A DNA stretch of 54,277 bases from a virus: positions 1 through 54,277 of IMG/VR virus record IMGVR_UViG_3300028025_005704; one strand, given 5' to 3'. Position 1 is the first letter of the stretch. Each line of letters begins with the position of its first letter. The translations under genes and the position numbers were made by a program. The notes beneath the pieces are model-generated. The model was not told the DNA's origin, searched no databases, and worked only from the letters and a program-made list of their open reading frames with translations. Below are positions 37,786-45,361 of this stretch, in pieces.

Positions 37786-38466
37786 TTATTCAGGACCTTG
37801 TTCAGTAGCTGCGTCCACTATATTCTTTACGGTTGTCGGATGCCATTTACGGCCATTCTGCGTAGGGATTTCGTCTTTGTTAAGGGCGTCTGCTATTTCG
37901 CGGTAGGACAGTCCTTTTATCCTCAAGCTCAGGATTCGATCCTTAACTTCCAACGGAGTCTTATTCTTCGGCCCCATGTCCACACCCCACACAACTCCGC
38001 GGTCACGACGGTCCTTGTGCACATCCTTTTGACGAGCGGCAATAATGCCACGCTCCATCTCCGCGAGCGCCGACATCACCGTCACAACGAAGCGTCCCTG
38101 GTAAGTTGAAGTGTCTAGGTTAAGGTCCAGCATGATTAAGCGCCAACCACCTTTGTTAGCCCTATCCACAATGTCCAAGAAGTCTGTTGTACTTCTAGCC
38201 AATCGATCGATTCTAGTAACGATAAGGGCGTCTGCTTCTTTTTGCTCAAGTGCCTTCAACGCAGCTGTCAACGCAGGGCGTCCAGTAATCGATTTACCAG
38301 AGCGACCCTCCTCGCGCACCAACTCCCACGAATCAAACCCGTGGAACTCAGCAGCAGTAATTAACTGTCTCTCCTGCACGTCCAACGAAACACCTTCATT
38401 AACCTGCATCGATGTACTTACTCGGGCATAGAGAAGAGCTTTGCCAGGATTGGTAGGGGCGTCCAT
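37786..38466 (-). CDS. Small serine recombinase (resolvase/invertase family)
   Basis: A 226-residue protein. ALLYARVSTSMQ carries the catalytic Ser (S17). EGRSGKSITGRPAL, ALIVTRIDRLARST and SALAEMERGIIAARQK are the remaining active-site landmarks, and a C-terminal HTH (LSYREIADALNKDEIPTQNG) binds DNA. This is the short resolvase/invertase layout rather than a large integrase. It could resolve dimers, invert a segment or integrate the phage. GAGGAAG precedes the ATG, 7 nt after the neighbouring 2OG gene. Confidence 0.9.
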   Translation of the reverse strand: MDAPTNPGKALLYARVSTSMQVNEGVSLDVQERQLITAAEFHGFDSWELVREEGRSGKSITGRPALTAALKALEQKEADALIVTRIDRLARSTTDFLDIVDRANKGGWRLIMLDLNLDTSTYQGRFVVTVMSALAEMERGIIAARQKDVHKDRRDRGVVWGVDMGPKNKTPLEVKDRILSLRIKGLSYREIADALNKDEIPTQNGRKWHPTTVKNIVDAATEQGPE

Positions 38467-38473
38467 TACTTCC

Positions 38474-39052
38474 TCACGAAAGAGCCATTGACTCTACATC
38501 AGTTATCCATAGGGGAAGGGTGTACCTATGTTCAGTAATTTTTGAAACAGCATGCGTACCGCTCCCCTGAGAAAGAAACATCACAAGGTCACCAGCAGAG
38601 GGGCTATACGAGTAGTCTGTTTCGACAAAAGAGAGCTCTCCGCTATCTGACAAAGTGTTTAAGTAGATCACTGCACTATATTTGAAGTGCATATTCAACC
38701 CATTGTCGGTGTCTTCGTGGCGAGGGACAGTAGATCCGGGGTAATGCTTAGCTGCCCAAAAAGAGCAAACATATAGATCTCCAGTATCCTCAAAAGCTTT
38801 AGAAACCTCAGCAATCGCTCGAGAGAAGTAGCCGTAAATAAGCTCGCGTTTTTCATCCACAATGGCGAGGGTGTGGTGGGACGTGTGCTCATGGCACTTA
38901 TCTTTCCCAAACTGCAAGGCAAGTCTTTTGCCATCTTGATAGACCGCAAACTTATCTAGCTCGGTCTTTTCAAGATGGTTAATGTAGTCAATCATCATTT
39001 CAATTTCTGGCTCTTGGATGAAGTTTTTGATGACTTTAATAGGTGCGTCCAT
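38474..39052 (-). CDS. 2OG-Fe(II) oxygenase (prolyl 4-hydroxylase-like)
   Basis: A 192-residue protein with H112-x-D114, H167 and R176 (HRYTLPLW), and the core VIYLNTLSDSGELSFVETD. It shares the MDAP start with the 37209 and 37786 genes. All catalytic residues are present. ATG overlaps the TAA of the 39052 gene. The substrate is unknown. Confidence 0.85.
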   Translation of the reverse strand: MDAPIKVIKNFIQEPEIEMMIDYINHLEKTELDKFAVYQDGKRLALQFGKDKCHEHTSHHTLAIVDEKRELIYGYFSRAIAEVSKAFEDTGDLYVCSFWAAKHYPGSTVPRHEDTDNGLNMHFKYSAVIYLNTLSDSGELSFVETDYSYSPSAGDLVMFLSQGSGTHAVSKITEHRYTLPLWITDVESMALS

Positions 39053-39225
39053 TACTTTCTGCTATCTAGGTACGCAATCAAATCTTCGGAATCAAAGTGG
39101 TCCCGGATAATCCACGGCTCTTCAGGATCCCCCATAGTCGTACGATTCTCTTCAATCCATGCTCGAATCGCCGCGCGCTCATCTTCCTTACCTTCGTTGT
39201 AAGACTTAATCCTATGTTCTGTCAT
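39052..39225 (-). CDS. Small acidic protein
   Basis: A 57-residue charged protein (MTEHRIKSYNEGKEDERAAI at the start; ends SEDLIAYLDSRK). AGAGGAACC precedes the ATG. It overlaps both neighbours (TGA/ATG and TAATG) and so is part of the 37209-39452 chain. The function is unknown. Confidence 0.6.
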   Translation of the reverse strand: MTEHRIKSYNEGKEDERAAIRAWIEENRTTMGDPEEPWIIRDHFDSEDLIAYLDSRK

Positions 39226-39452
39226 CTTAGGTTCCTCTTGGTAATGGCGTCTATTATTTGGTTTTTTACCTCCACCACATCTGGATTAGCAGAGAAGGGG
39301 CGGATCTTCATAATGGCGTCTATTATTTCTCGTCGCTCCTCCAGAACCAACTTCCGACGAGCGGTCTTGGACTCGCTCCACATCCCCAAAGTGATTACGG
39401 TAAAGCCCACGCAGGCAATGATCAGGATAGGGATAAAGGTAAGGGCGTCCAT
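39222..39452 (-). CDS. Membrane-anchored coiled-coil protein, leaderless
   Basis: A 76-residue protein: membrane helix (MDALTFIPILIIACVGFTVI) then a charged helix with two IIDAI units (EIIDAIMK, QIIDAITK), both encoded by the repeated AATAATAGACGC sequence. TAGACT lies 7 nt before the ATG at 39452; the earlier in-frame start has no signal. It heads the minus chain and is divergent from 39498. Confidence 0.6.
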   Translation of the reverse strand: MDALTFIPILIIACVGFTVITLGMWSESKTARRKLVLEERREIIDAIMKIRPFSANPDVVEVKNQIIDAITKRNLR

Positions 39453-39497
39453 AATTACCAGTCTACTACTCATGGGGAGAGCAGATAGAATAGAGGG

Positions 39498-40178
39498 ATG
39501 GAGATAATCGACCACGGAAACGACATCATCGAATACCGAGATGCCATAGAGAACCCTTACCAGGTAATAGCCAATATCAACGAGCTTGACACCAATAGGG
39601 GCGTCTACGATGTTCTACCCCAGTTCAACGACTGGGCAGAGGGATATGTCCAACCAGACGGCGTATGGCGAGCTGTCAACGTAAAAGGCAGGAACAAGAT
39701 CATTCGCTGGTCTGAAACCCGCGACCGCGCAGATTTAAAGCAGATACGAGAGTTTGTTTCCGAAAAGGTCTTAGACCCGATCTGGATCCCTTTTAAGGCG
39801 TCAATCGAACACTACGCGAAAACTGTAGGAGTAGAAGTTCCCAAGTACATAACTAAGAACATCGATATCCGAGTCTACGCAACAGGAGAGAACCTAGGCC
39901 CCCACACTGACACAAACCACGACGGCCCATTTACTCACCACAGTCTTGTTATCTACCTAAATGACGACTACGAAGGTGGCGGACTTCACTTTATAGATCA
40001 CGGGCTAACCATTAAACCAAAGGCCGGAAGCATCGTGGCTTTCCCAGCTACAGCCCTTCACGAGTCCATTGCTGTCACCTCGGGCAATAAGTGGCACAGC
40101 CCCTGCTTCTGGTACGGGGATGTATCCACCGTGAGCTCAGGAAAAGAGCAGCTTGACTCCAACAGGTTTATTGAATAG
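39498..40178 (+). CDS. 2OG-Fe(II) oxygenase with Lys at the 2OG-binding Arg
   Basis: A 226-residue protein with H136-x-D138 and H188 in the core VIYLNDDYEGGGLHFIDHGL. The position of the 2OG-binding Arg is K198 (NKWHSPCFW), a conservative but unusual change. The N-terminal half is longer than in its paralogs. TAGAAT lies 6 nt before the ATG; GAGGG next to it might also help. It is the only P4H-like gene on the plus strand, with its own terminator. Confidence 0.85.
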   Translation: MEIIDHGNDIIEYRDAIENPYQVIANINELDTNRGVYDVLPQFNDWAEGYVQPDGVWRAVNVKGRNKIIRWSETRDRADLKQIREFVSEKVLDPIWIPFKASIEHYAKTVGVEVPKYITKNIDIRVYATGENLGPHTDTNHDGPFTHHSLVIYLNDDYEGGGLHFIDHGLTIKPKAGSIVAFPATALHESIAVTSGNKWHSPCFWYGDVSTVSSGKEQLDSNRFIE

Positions 40179-40192
40179 CCACTGCCAAGCAA

Positions 40193-40226
40193 AAGAAAAC
40201 CCCTCCCGAAGGAGGGGCTTTCTTGT
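40193..40226. terminator. Bidirectional terminator
   Basis: CCCCTCC-CGAA-GGAGGGG with T-rich sequence on both sides (CTTTCTTG plus, TTTTCTTTT minus). It ends the convergent genes 39498-40178 and 40233-40997. Confidence 0.8.
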
Positions 40227-40232
40227 TTGGTG

Positions 40233-40997
40233 TTAGTTATTTGTTTCGATGATTCGGGTGTATGTGACCTCAACGTTGCCGTTGCCTTTTGCCCAGCGGC
40301 TAATAGACGTGATTTCTGTCTTGTCGCCTCTTTTACCGCCAGAGTGAAGCATCTCATCTGGTCCGGTATAGATTGCTGTGTGGAAGGCTCTGCTTGATCC
40401 CCTGTAGGTGAAAGCCACGATGTCTCCGATTTTCGGTTCAGTAACAAAATCTCCCGAGTTTTTCTGTACTGAAGCGCTGTGATATAGCGTTATGTCGAGA
40501 TGGCCGTATAGCCAAAGCACAAGACCCGAACAGTCCCATGCGTCGGGGGTAGACCCACCCAGTACATACCAGGTTTTTCCGACATATCGCTTGGTTAAGG
40601 CAACTGCCTTATTGAGGTTCTTGGTATCTTCAGCGACCTTCTCTAGTCGAGCAATCTCTGCTTCCAATTCCTCTTGTTTAAGCTCAGCGTCAGACTTAAA
40701 CTTATCCTTCTCTGCCTTCTCCCGGGCCATCCACTCCATAGATCCCATTTCAGGTTCGCCAATCTCTACGATAGGGCCAGCTTTCAAGGAGGTTACCTTG
40801 ACTGGACCAGATAGAGTGGCTACCTCTTTAATTGGATAGCTGATCTTTGGTTCCTGGGCAGTTCTTACTTGTGTTACTTGTGATACTTGTGTTGCTTGAT
40901 CCACCGTTGCACTTGCTCGGGCGGGGGTTCCAAACGGGGGTTTGGTACCTGTAATCATTACTAGCACTAACGCACTAATTGCAATGAGCTTTTTCAT
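40233..40997 (-). CDS. Secreted NlpC/P60 endopeptidase
   Basis: A 254-residue protein. A signal peptide (MKKLIAISALVLVMITGT ...) is followed by a low-complexity Thr/Val/Gln part, a coiled coil (about residues 95-130) and an NlpC/P60 domain: DAWDCSGLVLWLYG (C155), IGDIVAF, AFHTAIYTG (H205). It resembles RipA/p60-type D,L-endopeptidases of actinobacteria and should remodel the host wall from outside. A leadered promoter (41025-41052) drives it. Confidence 0.85.
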   Translation of the reverse strand: MKKLIAISALVLVMITGTKPPFGTPARASATVDQATQVSQVTQVRTAQEPKISYPIKEVATLSGPVKVTSLKAGPIVEIGEPEMGSMEWMAREKAEKDKFKSDAELKQEELEAEIARLEKVAEDTKNLNKAVALTKRYVGKTWYVLGGSTPDAWDCSGLVLWLYGHLDITLYHSASVQKNSGDFVTEPKIGDIVAFTYRGSSRAFHTAIYTGPDEMLHSGGKRGDKTEITSISRWAKGNGNVEVTYTRIIETNN

Positions 40998-41024
40998 TGG
41001 CAGCCTACCTTTCAGAATTTGAAT

Positions 41025-41052
41025 ACCTTAGTACTCGGCTGTTTATTGTCAA
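41025..41052 (-). promoter_or_regulatory. Promoter of the NlpC/P60 gene
   Basis: TTGACA (41052-41047), 16-bp spacer, TAAGGT (41030-41025) on the minus strand. Confidence 0.6.
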
Positions 41053-41154
41053 AGTGACATTGGTTCTTATATTCAGTTATGCAAAAACCCTAGTTCACGA
41101 CTCGCGTCCTGCTCAAAGGGTACTAATATTTTACCACGAATTGGGGTGTGAGGG

Positions 41155-41409
41155 TTACTTTTTACGCTTAAATGTAGCAGGCTTTAGGCTTTTTAGCTTA
41201 TTTACCCAAGGCTTGTCAGCATACTTGAACCACTCGTAGGTGAAGATACAGGCAGCTATCAGAAGCCCTAGAGACTCCGCCTGGACGATGTAGTAGGTAG
41301 AAGGATCTACTAGGTAGGTCTCCCACGGGAAGTTGTAGTAAACAACAGGGAAGGCAATTAAGTTGCCAAAAACCACGGAGGTTACGATGCTTTTGTAGAT
41401 ATTAGTCAT
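41155..41409 (-). CDS. Membrane protein
   Basis: An 84-residue protein with two membrane spans (about residues 8-25 and 41-58) and a basic tail (KSLKPATFKRKK). AGAAAGAG precedes the ATG and a good promoter is 29 bp upstream; a LexA-type box lies about 80 bp further. The function is unknown; if SOS-controlled it could serve in induction or lysis. Confidence 0.65.
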   Translation of the reverse strand: MTNIYKSIVTSVVFGNLIAFPVVYYNFPWETYLVDPSTYYIVQAESLGLLIAACIFTYEWFKYADKPWVNKLKSLKPATFKRKK

Positions 41410-41437
41410 TTCATCTCTTTCTTTAAGTGATAGTCAA

Positions 41438-41466
41438 ACAGTACAAGATACTTTAAGGCTTGTCAA
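41438..41466 (-). promoter_or_regulatory. Promoter of the 41155-41409 membrane protein
   Basis: TTGACA (41466-41461), 17-bp spacer, TACTGT (41443-41438) on the minus strand; TTGACA is repeated 13 bp upstream. Confidence 0.7.
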
Positions 41467-41546
41467 GTTGAAATGTCAAATTCATCGTACAAACTTAATC
41501 CTAAGTTTATACGGCATTGATTGAAATATAGCATATTCTAGACATT

Positions 41547-41560
41547 CGAACAGCTGTTCG
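41547..41560. promoter_or_regulatory. LexA (SOS) box
   Basis: CGAACAGCTGTTCG, a perfect palindrome matching the Gram-positive/actinobacterial LexA consensus CGAAC-N4-GTTCG. On the minus strand it lies just before a TATGCT/TATATT -10-like stretch (about 41524-41536), so it could repress a transcript into the 41155-41409 gene. Confidence 0.7.
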
Positions 41561-41568
41561 GAACGGGG

Positions 41569-41868
41569 CTAGATCCCGCATTCTGTAAGGCATTCGATGC
41601 GAACAACCGGAGAAGTCCGACGATTGGTCACAGCATCCTCATCGGCAGGTGTTTCTGAAGTCCAAATGAACATAGCACCGCCAACTTCGGCTACAACAGA
41701 GATAAAGTCAAACCACTGGTTGTCTTTACGCATTTCATTGGCTTCAGGGCCAGGGTTGCGCTTAGCTCTTTTGGTGTCATAGTCGATTAGGTACGAGCTG
41801 CTTTCGGTAGTTACCTTGAACATACCGCTAGTTGTGTTAGCTAGGCTAGTTTGATTAGTTGAACTCAT
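41569..41868 (-). CDS. Hypothetical protein, leaderless
   Basis: A 99-residue beta-rich protein (SGMFKVTTESSSYLIDYDTK ... GGAMFIWTSETPADEDAVTN). TAGAAT lies 6 nt before the ATG. No family is recognised. The LexA box lies shortly after its stop. Confidence 0.6.
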   Translation of the reverse strand: MSSTNQTSLANTTSGMFKVTTESSSYLIDYDTKRAKRNPGPEANEMRKDNQWFDFISVVAEVGGAMFIWTSETPADEDAVTNRRTSPVVRIECLTECGI

Positions 41869-41884
41869 AGATACATTCTATCAA

Positions 41885-42289
41885 CTAGTCAAAATAGTGA
41901 TGAACGTATCCGTCGCCCTCACACTCTAGGCACTCAGGATCGATGCTTTCTTCCTCCCCGTCCGGGTTACAGGTTTGGCAAGAGATATAAGCGCTAGTTT
42001 TTTGGGAGATATAAGTATCTTCAGTGCCTTCCCAAGGCTTGTCTGATATGTACCAGCCAAAGGTAGTCCAGCAACAGGATCCCTGGAATAGGTGGGCACC
42101 ATTGGTAACCATCTCATCTTCACAGGTTGAATGAGCTGTCCACACTAGGTGGGGGTCAACCTGCTGGATTACACCCCAGTTTTCGTCAGTTTTATCTAAC
42201 CACTGACCAGTACCATACTCATTAAACCATTCTTCATACCACTCGCGGTAATCCTCAACCGTTGGCTCGGTGGACTCGATATCGCTCAT
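41885..42289 (-). CDS. Protein with DnaJ-like zinc knuckles
   Basis: A 134-residue acidic protein. The C-terminus has CQTC and CLECEGDGYV, the latter like a CxxCxGxG repeat of DnaJ zinc centres. The rest (GQWLDKTDENWGVIQQVDPH) shows no known motif. AAAGGTTGA precedes the ATG inside the end of the 42296 gene. Confidence 0.65.
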   Translation of the reverse strand: MSDIESTEPTVEDYREWYEEWFNEYGTGQWLDKTDENWGVIQQVDPHLVWTAHSTCEDEMVTNGAHLFQGSCCWTTFGWYISDKPWEGTEDTYISQKTSAYISCQTCNPDGEEESIDPECLECEGDGYVHHYFD

Positions 42290-42295
42290 TTAGCA

Positions 42296-42421
42296 TCAAC
42301 CTTTCGATGAATCATCCTTAGCGTTCTTATTACGCTTAATGTTTTCAATCTCAAGCATAGCGGTAAGGGCGAGGAGGCCAAGAAGGCAGATAGAGCTTAC
42401 CAGCATAAGAAACATCTCCAT
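42296..42421 (-). CDS. Small membrane protein
   Basis: A 41-residue protein with one membrane helix (about residues 3-23) and a charged tail. ATG overlaps the TAA of 42421-42669. The function is unknown. Confidence 0.55.
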   Translation of the reverse strand: MEMFLMLVSSICLLGLLALTAMLEIENIKRNKNAKDDSSKG

Positions 42422-42669
42422 TACTTAGTCTTCTTTCCGTTCTTGACGATTGGTTCGATGTCCTCAACCTTAGGCTTAATCTGACGCTCATACTCGATAC
42501 CACCGTACGCATCTACGAACTGGTACATCCACTCCATGCCAGTAGTGGCGTGAGTCATAAGATCAACGATGTGGCATTTGTTGTCAGCGCCAAAGTCTCG
42601 ATCCAAAGTATTCTTCAGAGCCTGAGTGACTACCGCAATAAACTCGTCTGTTGTTAGGTACTTATCCAT
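42421..42669 (-). CDS. Small helical protein
   Basis: An 82-residue protein (MDKYLTTDEFIAVVTQALKN at the start; ends KPKVEDIEPIVKNGKKTK). GGAG lies about 12 nt before the ATG within the overlapping zinc-ribbon gene. It looks like the small helical accessory proteins of phage heads, but no family is recognised. Confidence 0.6.
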   Translation of the reverse strand: MDKYLTTDEFIAVVTQALKNTLDRDFGADNKCHIVDLMTHATTGMEWMYQFVDAYGGIEYERQIKPKVEDIEPIVKNGKKTK

Positions 42670-42772
42670 GTCTATCTTTTACTCCGATCCATTTAGATTT
42701 ACACACAGGGCACTCATACCAACCCAGTGGCATTTTAATTAGCTCCGTTGGAGCGCAGTTCGAGCATTGCAC
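42662..42772 (-). CDS. Tiny zinc ribbon, GTG start
   Basis: A 36-residue protein with C3-x2-C6 and C21-x2-C24, a minimal zinc ribbon. GTG at 42772 has AGGAGAT 4-5 nt upstream. It overlaps the next gene by 8 nt. Too short for standard gene callers. Confidence 0.55.
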   Translation of the reverse strand: MQCSNCAPTELIKMPLGWYECPVCKSKWIGVKDRHG

Positions 42773-42781
42773 TGATATCTC

Positions 42782-43372
42782 CTAACCGATGTACTCTAAA
42801 GTACCAGCTACCACAGCCTCGGTCAATTTCTTATTTGCCCTGAGATCAACCTCACGCCAGTGGCCTTCACCTTCATAGTAGAACAAGTCAGCCTTCTGAT
42901 CCTGGTACCAACCGATTTCCATGGGTGGAATAGGGGTCGGATCTTCTTCAACAACGACAGTCGAGTCCAATGTTGCAACAGATTTGTCCTCTAACCTAGC
43001 ACCATACTCATCCGTGACTACTGGCACTGCCTTAGGGTCGAGCTTCTCCCATTTACCAGCCTTACAAACTTCAGTCTTCATTACATAGATAATGCCATTT
43101 TTCTTGCGAAGCTGGATAATGTCATTATCAGCAGTAGCAATCTTGGTTGCCCAAGAGTTAACAGCATCGATTGCAGTGGGCATGGCCGTACCACTACGAG
43201 GAGACATAGCTACCCAGTCCGAACCATTCCATACACCTACGTCACCAACGCTAGGGGCCGACATTCCAGCATGCAGGTGTACACCAGAACTAGTGCCGAT
43301 ATCCATACCGCGGTGAGTAGTTACAAACCGACCCAACAGATCGCGCTTGGTCACCTTAAAGGTCTTCGCCAT
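42782..43372 (-). CDS. Hypothetical beta-rich protein
   Basis: A 196-residue protein. SSGVHLHAGMSAPSVGDVGV and VWNGSDWVAMSPRSGTAMPT are Gly/Ser-rich turns; the end (YQDQKADLFYYEGEGHWREV) is aromatic. It could be a virion decoration or fibre-like protein, but no family is recognised. AGGTAGAAG precedes the ATG; it overlaps 43356 by 17 nt. Confidence 0.6.
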   Translation of the reverse strand: MAKTFKVTKRDLLGRFVTTHRGMDIGTSSGVHLHAGMSAPSVGDVGVWNGSDWVAMSPRSGTAMPTAIDAVNSWATKIATADNDIIQLRKKNGIIYVMKTEVCKAGKWEKLDPKAVPVVTDEYGARLEDKSVATLDSTVVVEEDPTPIPPMEIGWYQDQKADLFYYEGEGHWREVDLRANKKLTEAVVAGTLEYIG

Positions 43373-43550
43373 CTTCTACCTCCACAAAATCAAAGATCTG
43401 CTTCTTTAAACGATCGCGCAGTTTGCTGGCATACGAGCTAGCGTCCCACATCTGAGTGTTGCCATAGTGAATCTCTGCAAGCTTTAGTGCAGTCAATAGT
43501 CGGTACACATCGTCCTGTGGGATATCAATGTTTACTAGTTGCTTAGTCAT
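43356..43550 (-). CDS. Small helical protein
   Basis: A 64-residue helical protein (MTKQLVNIDIPQDDVYRLLT at the start) with a basic middle (KLRDRLKKQI) and acidic end. ATG overlaps the TAA of the subtilase gene. The function is unknown. Confidence 0.6.
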   Translation of the reverse strand: MTKQLVNIDIPQDDVYRLLTALKLAEIHYGNTQMWDASSYASKLRDRLKKQIFDFVEVEDGEDL

Positions 43551-44758
43551 TATCTAACCCTTACGGTCAAACTTGGAAGTCCAGTGCCTTTCGAACCAAC
43601 AGCACTAACTCGATAGTATCCAGTAATCGGAACATCAGCAAACGTATCAGCGGTAGTGGTGATCACTACAGTTTTCCAAACGCTACCGTTTGCACTGCTT
43701 TCTACCTTGTAGCCAATAATGCCAGAGGTACCAGCATTAGTCGGAGCCTTCCATGAAAGCCTGTATCCAGCAGTTCCCTTGCTTGCAGCTACAGTAGTTG
43801 GTTTTGCAGGAACTGTTGTAGCTACAACTACTACTGGAGCAGGTGCAACTACTGGTGTATCAACTACAACAGGAATTGGCTTAGGTGTAGAGACATCACC
43901 AAGGAACGCAGTGCTAAGCAAGTAGTTACCATTCACTGATTTTGCGTCCACTACAGCACCAGCAAGTGCTCCGGTGCGCAAAGCACTGGCAACTTCAGCT
44001 GGCTTGGCAGTCGGGTTCTTTTCTAGATACAAAGCAGCTACGCCAGCTACGTGCGGGGTAGCCATAGAGGTACCAGTCATAGTTTTGTATGCGTCAGGGC
44101 GTTGCCAGTCTTCAGAGTCAATCAGACCACCAGGGGCAAAGATATCTACACACTCACCGAATGCAGAGTTAGTTGTGCGCTGATCATTCTTGTTGATGCT
44201 AGCAACGGTAAACGCGTTTGGAGTTCCAGATGGACTCCACTTACAAGCGTCGGTCATAGTGTTCGAAGCAGCAACAACTGGAAGAATGCCAGCATTGTAT
44301 AGACGATCAATAGCTGCGTCCACGGTCGCACTCTTGCCAACGGTGACGCTAATGTTTACAACAGCAGGGCCTTTGTTTAATGCAATTACGCGATCAATTC
44401 CAGCGACCAAATCCTGAGGATATACAACGCCTCTACAGTCTGCAATTTTGATTGAGACAATTTTTACATTCTTAGCTACGCCAAATTCGGCTGAGCCAAC
44501 GACTCCAGCAACGTGAGTTCCGTGCCCGTGGCAGTCAACGTCACCAGAGGCGCGTCCACCAAAGCCAGGGTCGGTAAGTGCAACACCAGTGTCTAGTACG
44601 TAAGCGGTAACGCCAGCACCAGTGAGGGATACTGAATAGTTGCCATCAACGGCACCATCAATACGGTCTAAGCCCCACGACGATACGGCGGCATAGGCAG
44701 GGACAGCTGTCAGTGTAAGTGAAGCGACTAGGGCTCCAACAATCATGTTTTTCTTCAT
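43550..44758 (-). CDS. Secreted subtilisin-like serine protease with FnIII domain
   Basis: A 402-residue protein. Signal peptide MKKNMIVGALVASLTLTAVP ...AYA (about 23 residues) is followed directly by an S8 catalytic domain: D56 (VLDTGV), H79 (CHGHGTHVAGV) and the Ser of GTSMATPHVAG (about residue 230). No inhibitor-I9 propeptide is visible. A Val/Pro-rich linker and an FnIII domain (about 320-402) follow. It should cut proteins outside the cell. TTGACA/TATAGT at 17 bp, with the -10 box 6 nt before the ATG, gives a strong leaderless promoter. Confidence 0.9.
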   Translation of the reverse strand: MKKNMIVGALVASLTLTAVPAYAAVSSWGLDRIDGAVDGNYSVSLTGAGVTAYVLDTGVALTDPGFGGRASGDVDCHGHGTHVAGVVGSAEFGVAKNVKIVSIKIADCRGVVYPQDLVAGIDRVIALNKGPAVVNISVTVGKSATVDAAIDRLYNAGILPVVAASNTMTDACKWSPSGTPNAFTVASINKNDQRTTNSAFGECVDIFAPGGLIDSEDWQRPDAYKTMTGTSMATPHVAGVAALYLEKNPTAKPAEVASALRTGALAGAVVDAKSVNGNYLLSTAFLGDVSTPKPIPVVVDTPVVAPAPVVVVATTVPAKPTTVAASKGTAGYRLSWKAPTNAGTSGIIGYKVESSANGSVWKTVVITTTADTFADVPITGYYRVSAVGSKGTGLPSLTVRVR

Positions 44759-44764
44759 GCCTAA

Positions 44765-44793
44765 ACTATAGGCATGTAAAAACTATTTGTCAA
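44765..44793 (-). promoter_or_regulatory. Strong leaderless-type promoter of the subtilase operon
   Basis: TTGACA (44793-44788), 17-bp spacer, TATAGT (44770-44765) on the minus strand, 6 nt before the ATG. Confidence 0.85.
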
Positions 44794-45319
44794 GTGCCAA
44801 ATCTATGAATTTATAGAGATCTTCTAAAGTCCCTTGATTAGTAAGTTTTGTAGGGAATTCATAGGTATCTAGGGCACTTTCAGAAGCGTGCTCGTTAGCT
44901 GGGCCAACCCCTGGTCGCTCTATACGCCAAAGCCTGCCACCAGCTTTTTGTATTGCATCCGCCTCGTTGGGGTAGCGAACATCTGTAATGACCGCCTTCA
45001 TTTCAGGAGAAATACTATTCAAAGCAATATTCACCCAAACGTCATCGCCAAACATCTCGCGACCTACTTCAGTCCCCATGCGCTGCATAAGACCACGAAT
45101 GCCTTTACTGGCATCTTTTAGCTGCTCCCACCCCAGTAAGCTCACTGCAGTGGATAGTCTCATGTCATATCCATCGACATCAATTTCTGGGTTAAGTCGG
45201 ACAAGCGCTTCGCGAATAGGATCGGCAAAGGATACTTTAGTAAAGCCGTAGTTTTTTACAAGGTAGTCAGCAATTGTATCTTTACCAGATCTTGCTACAC
45301 CGCTTAGTCCTATAATCAT
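44783..45319 (-). CDS. Deoxynucleoside monophosphate kinase
   Basis: A 178-residue P-loop protein: IIGLSGVARSGKDTIADYLV (G-x4-SGKDT), SFADPIREALV, and MQRMGTEVGRE ... VWVNIALN, then VITDVRYPNEADAI. This is the phage dNMP kinase fold (T4 gp1 type), which phosphorylates dNMPs and often accepts modified dNMPs. It lies in the cluster with ThyX, C5-methyltransferase and carbamoyltransferase. TAGCCT 6 nt before the ATG suggests a leaderless start. Confidence 0.85.
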   Translation of the reverse strand: MIIGLSGVARSGKDTIADYLVKNYGFTKVSFADPIREALVRLNPEIDVDGYDMRLSTAVSLLGWEQLKDASKGIRGLMQRMGTEVGREMFGDDVWVNIALNSISPEMKAVITDVRYPNEADAIQKAGGRLWRIERPGVGPANEHASESALDTYEFPTKLTNQGTLEDLYKFIDLALDK

Positions 45320-45361
45320 GGCTACAGGCTAGCACAGAATATTAGCTAGATTGCCGATAAC

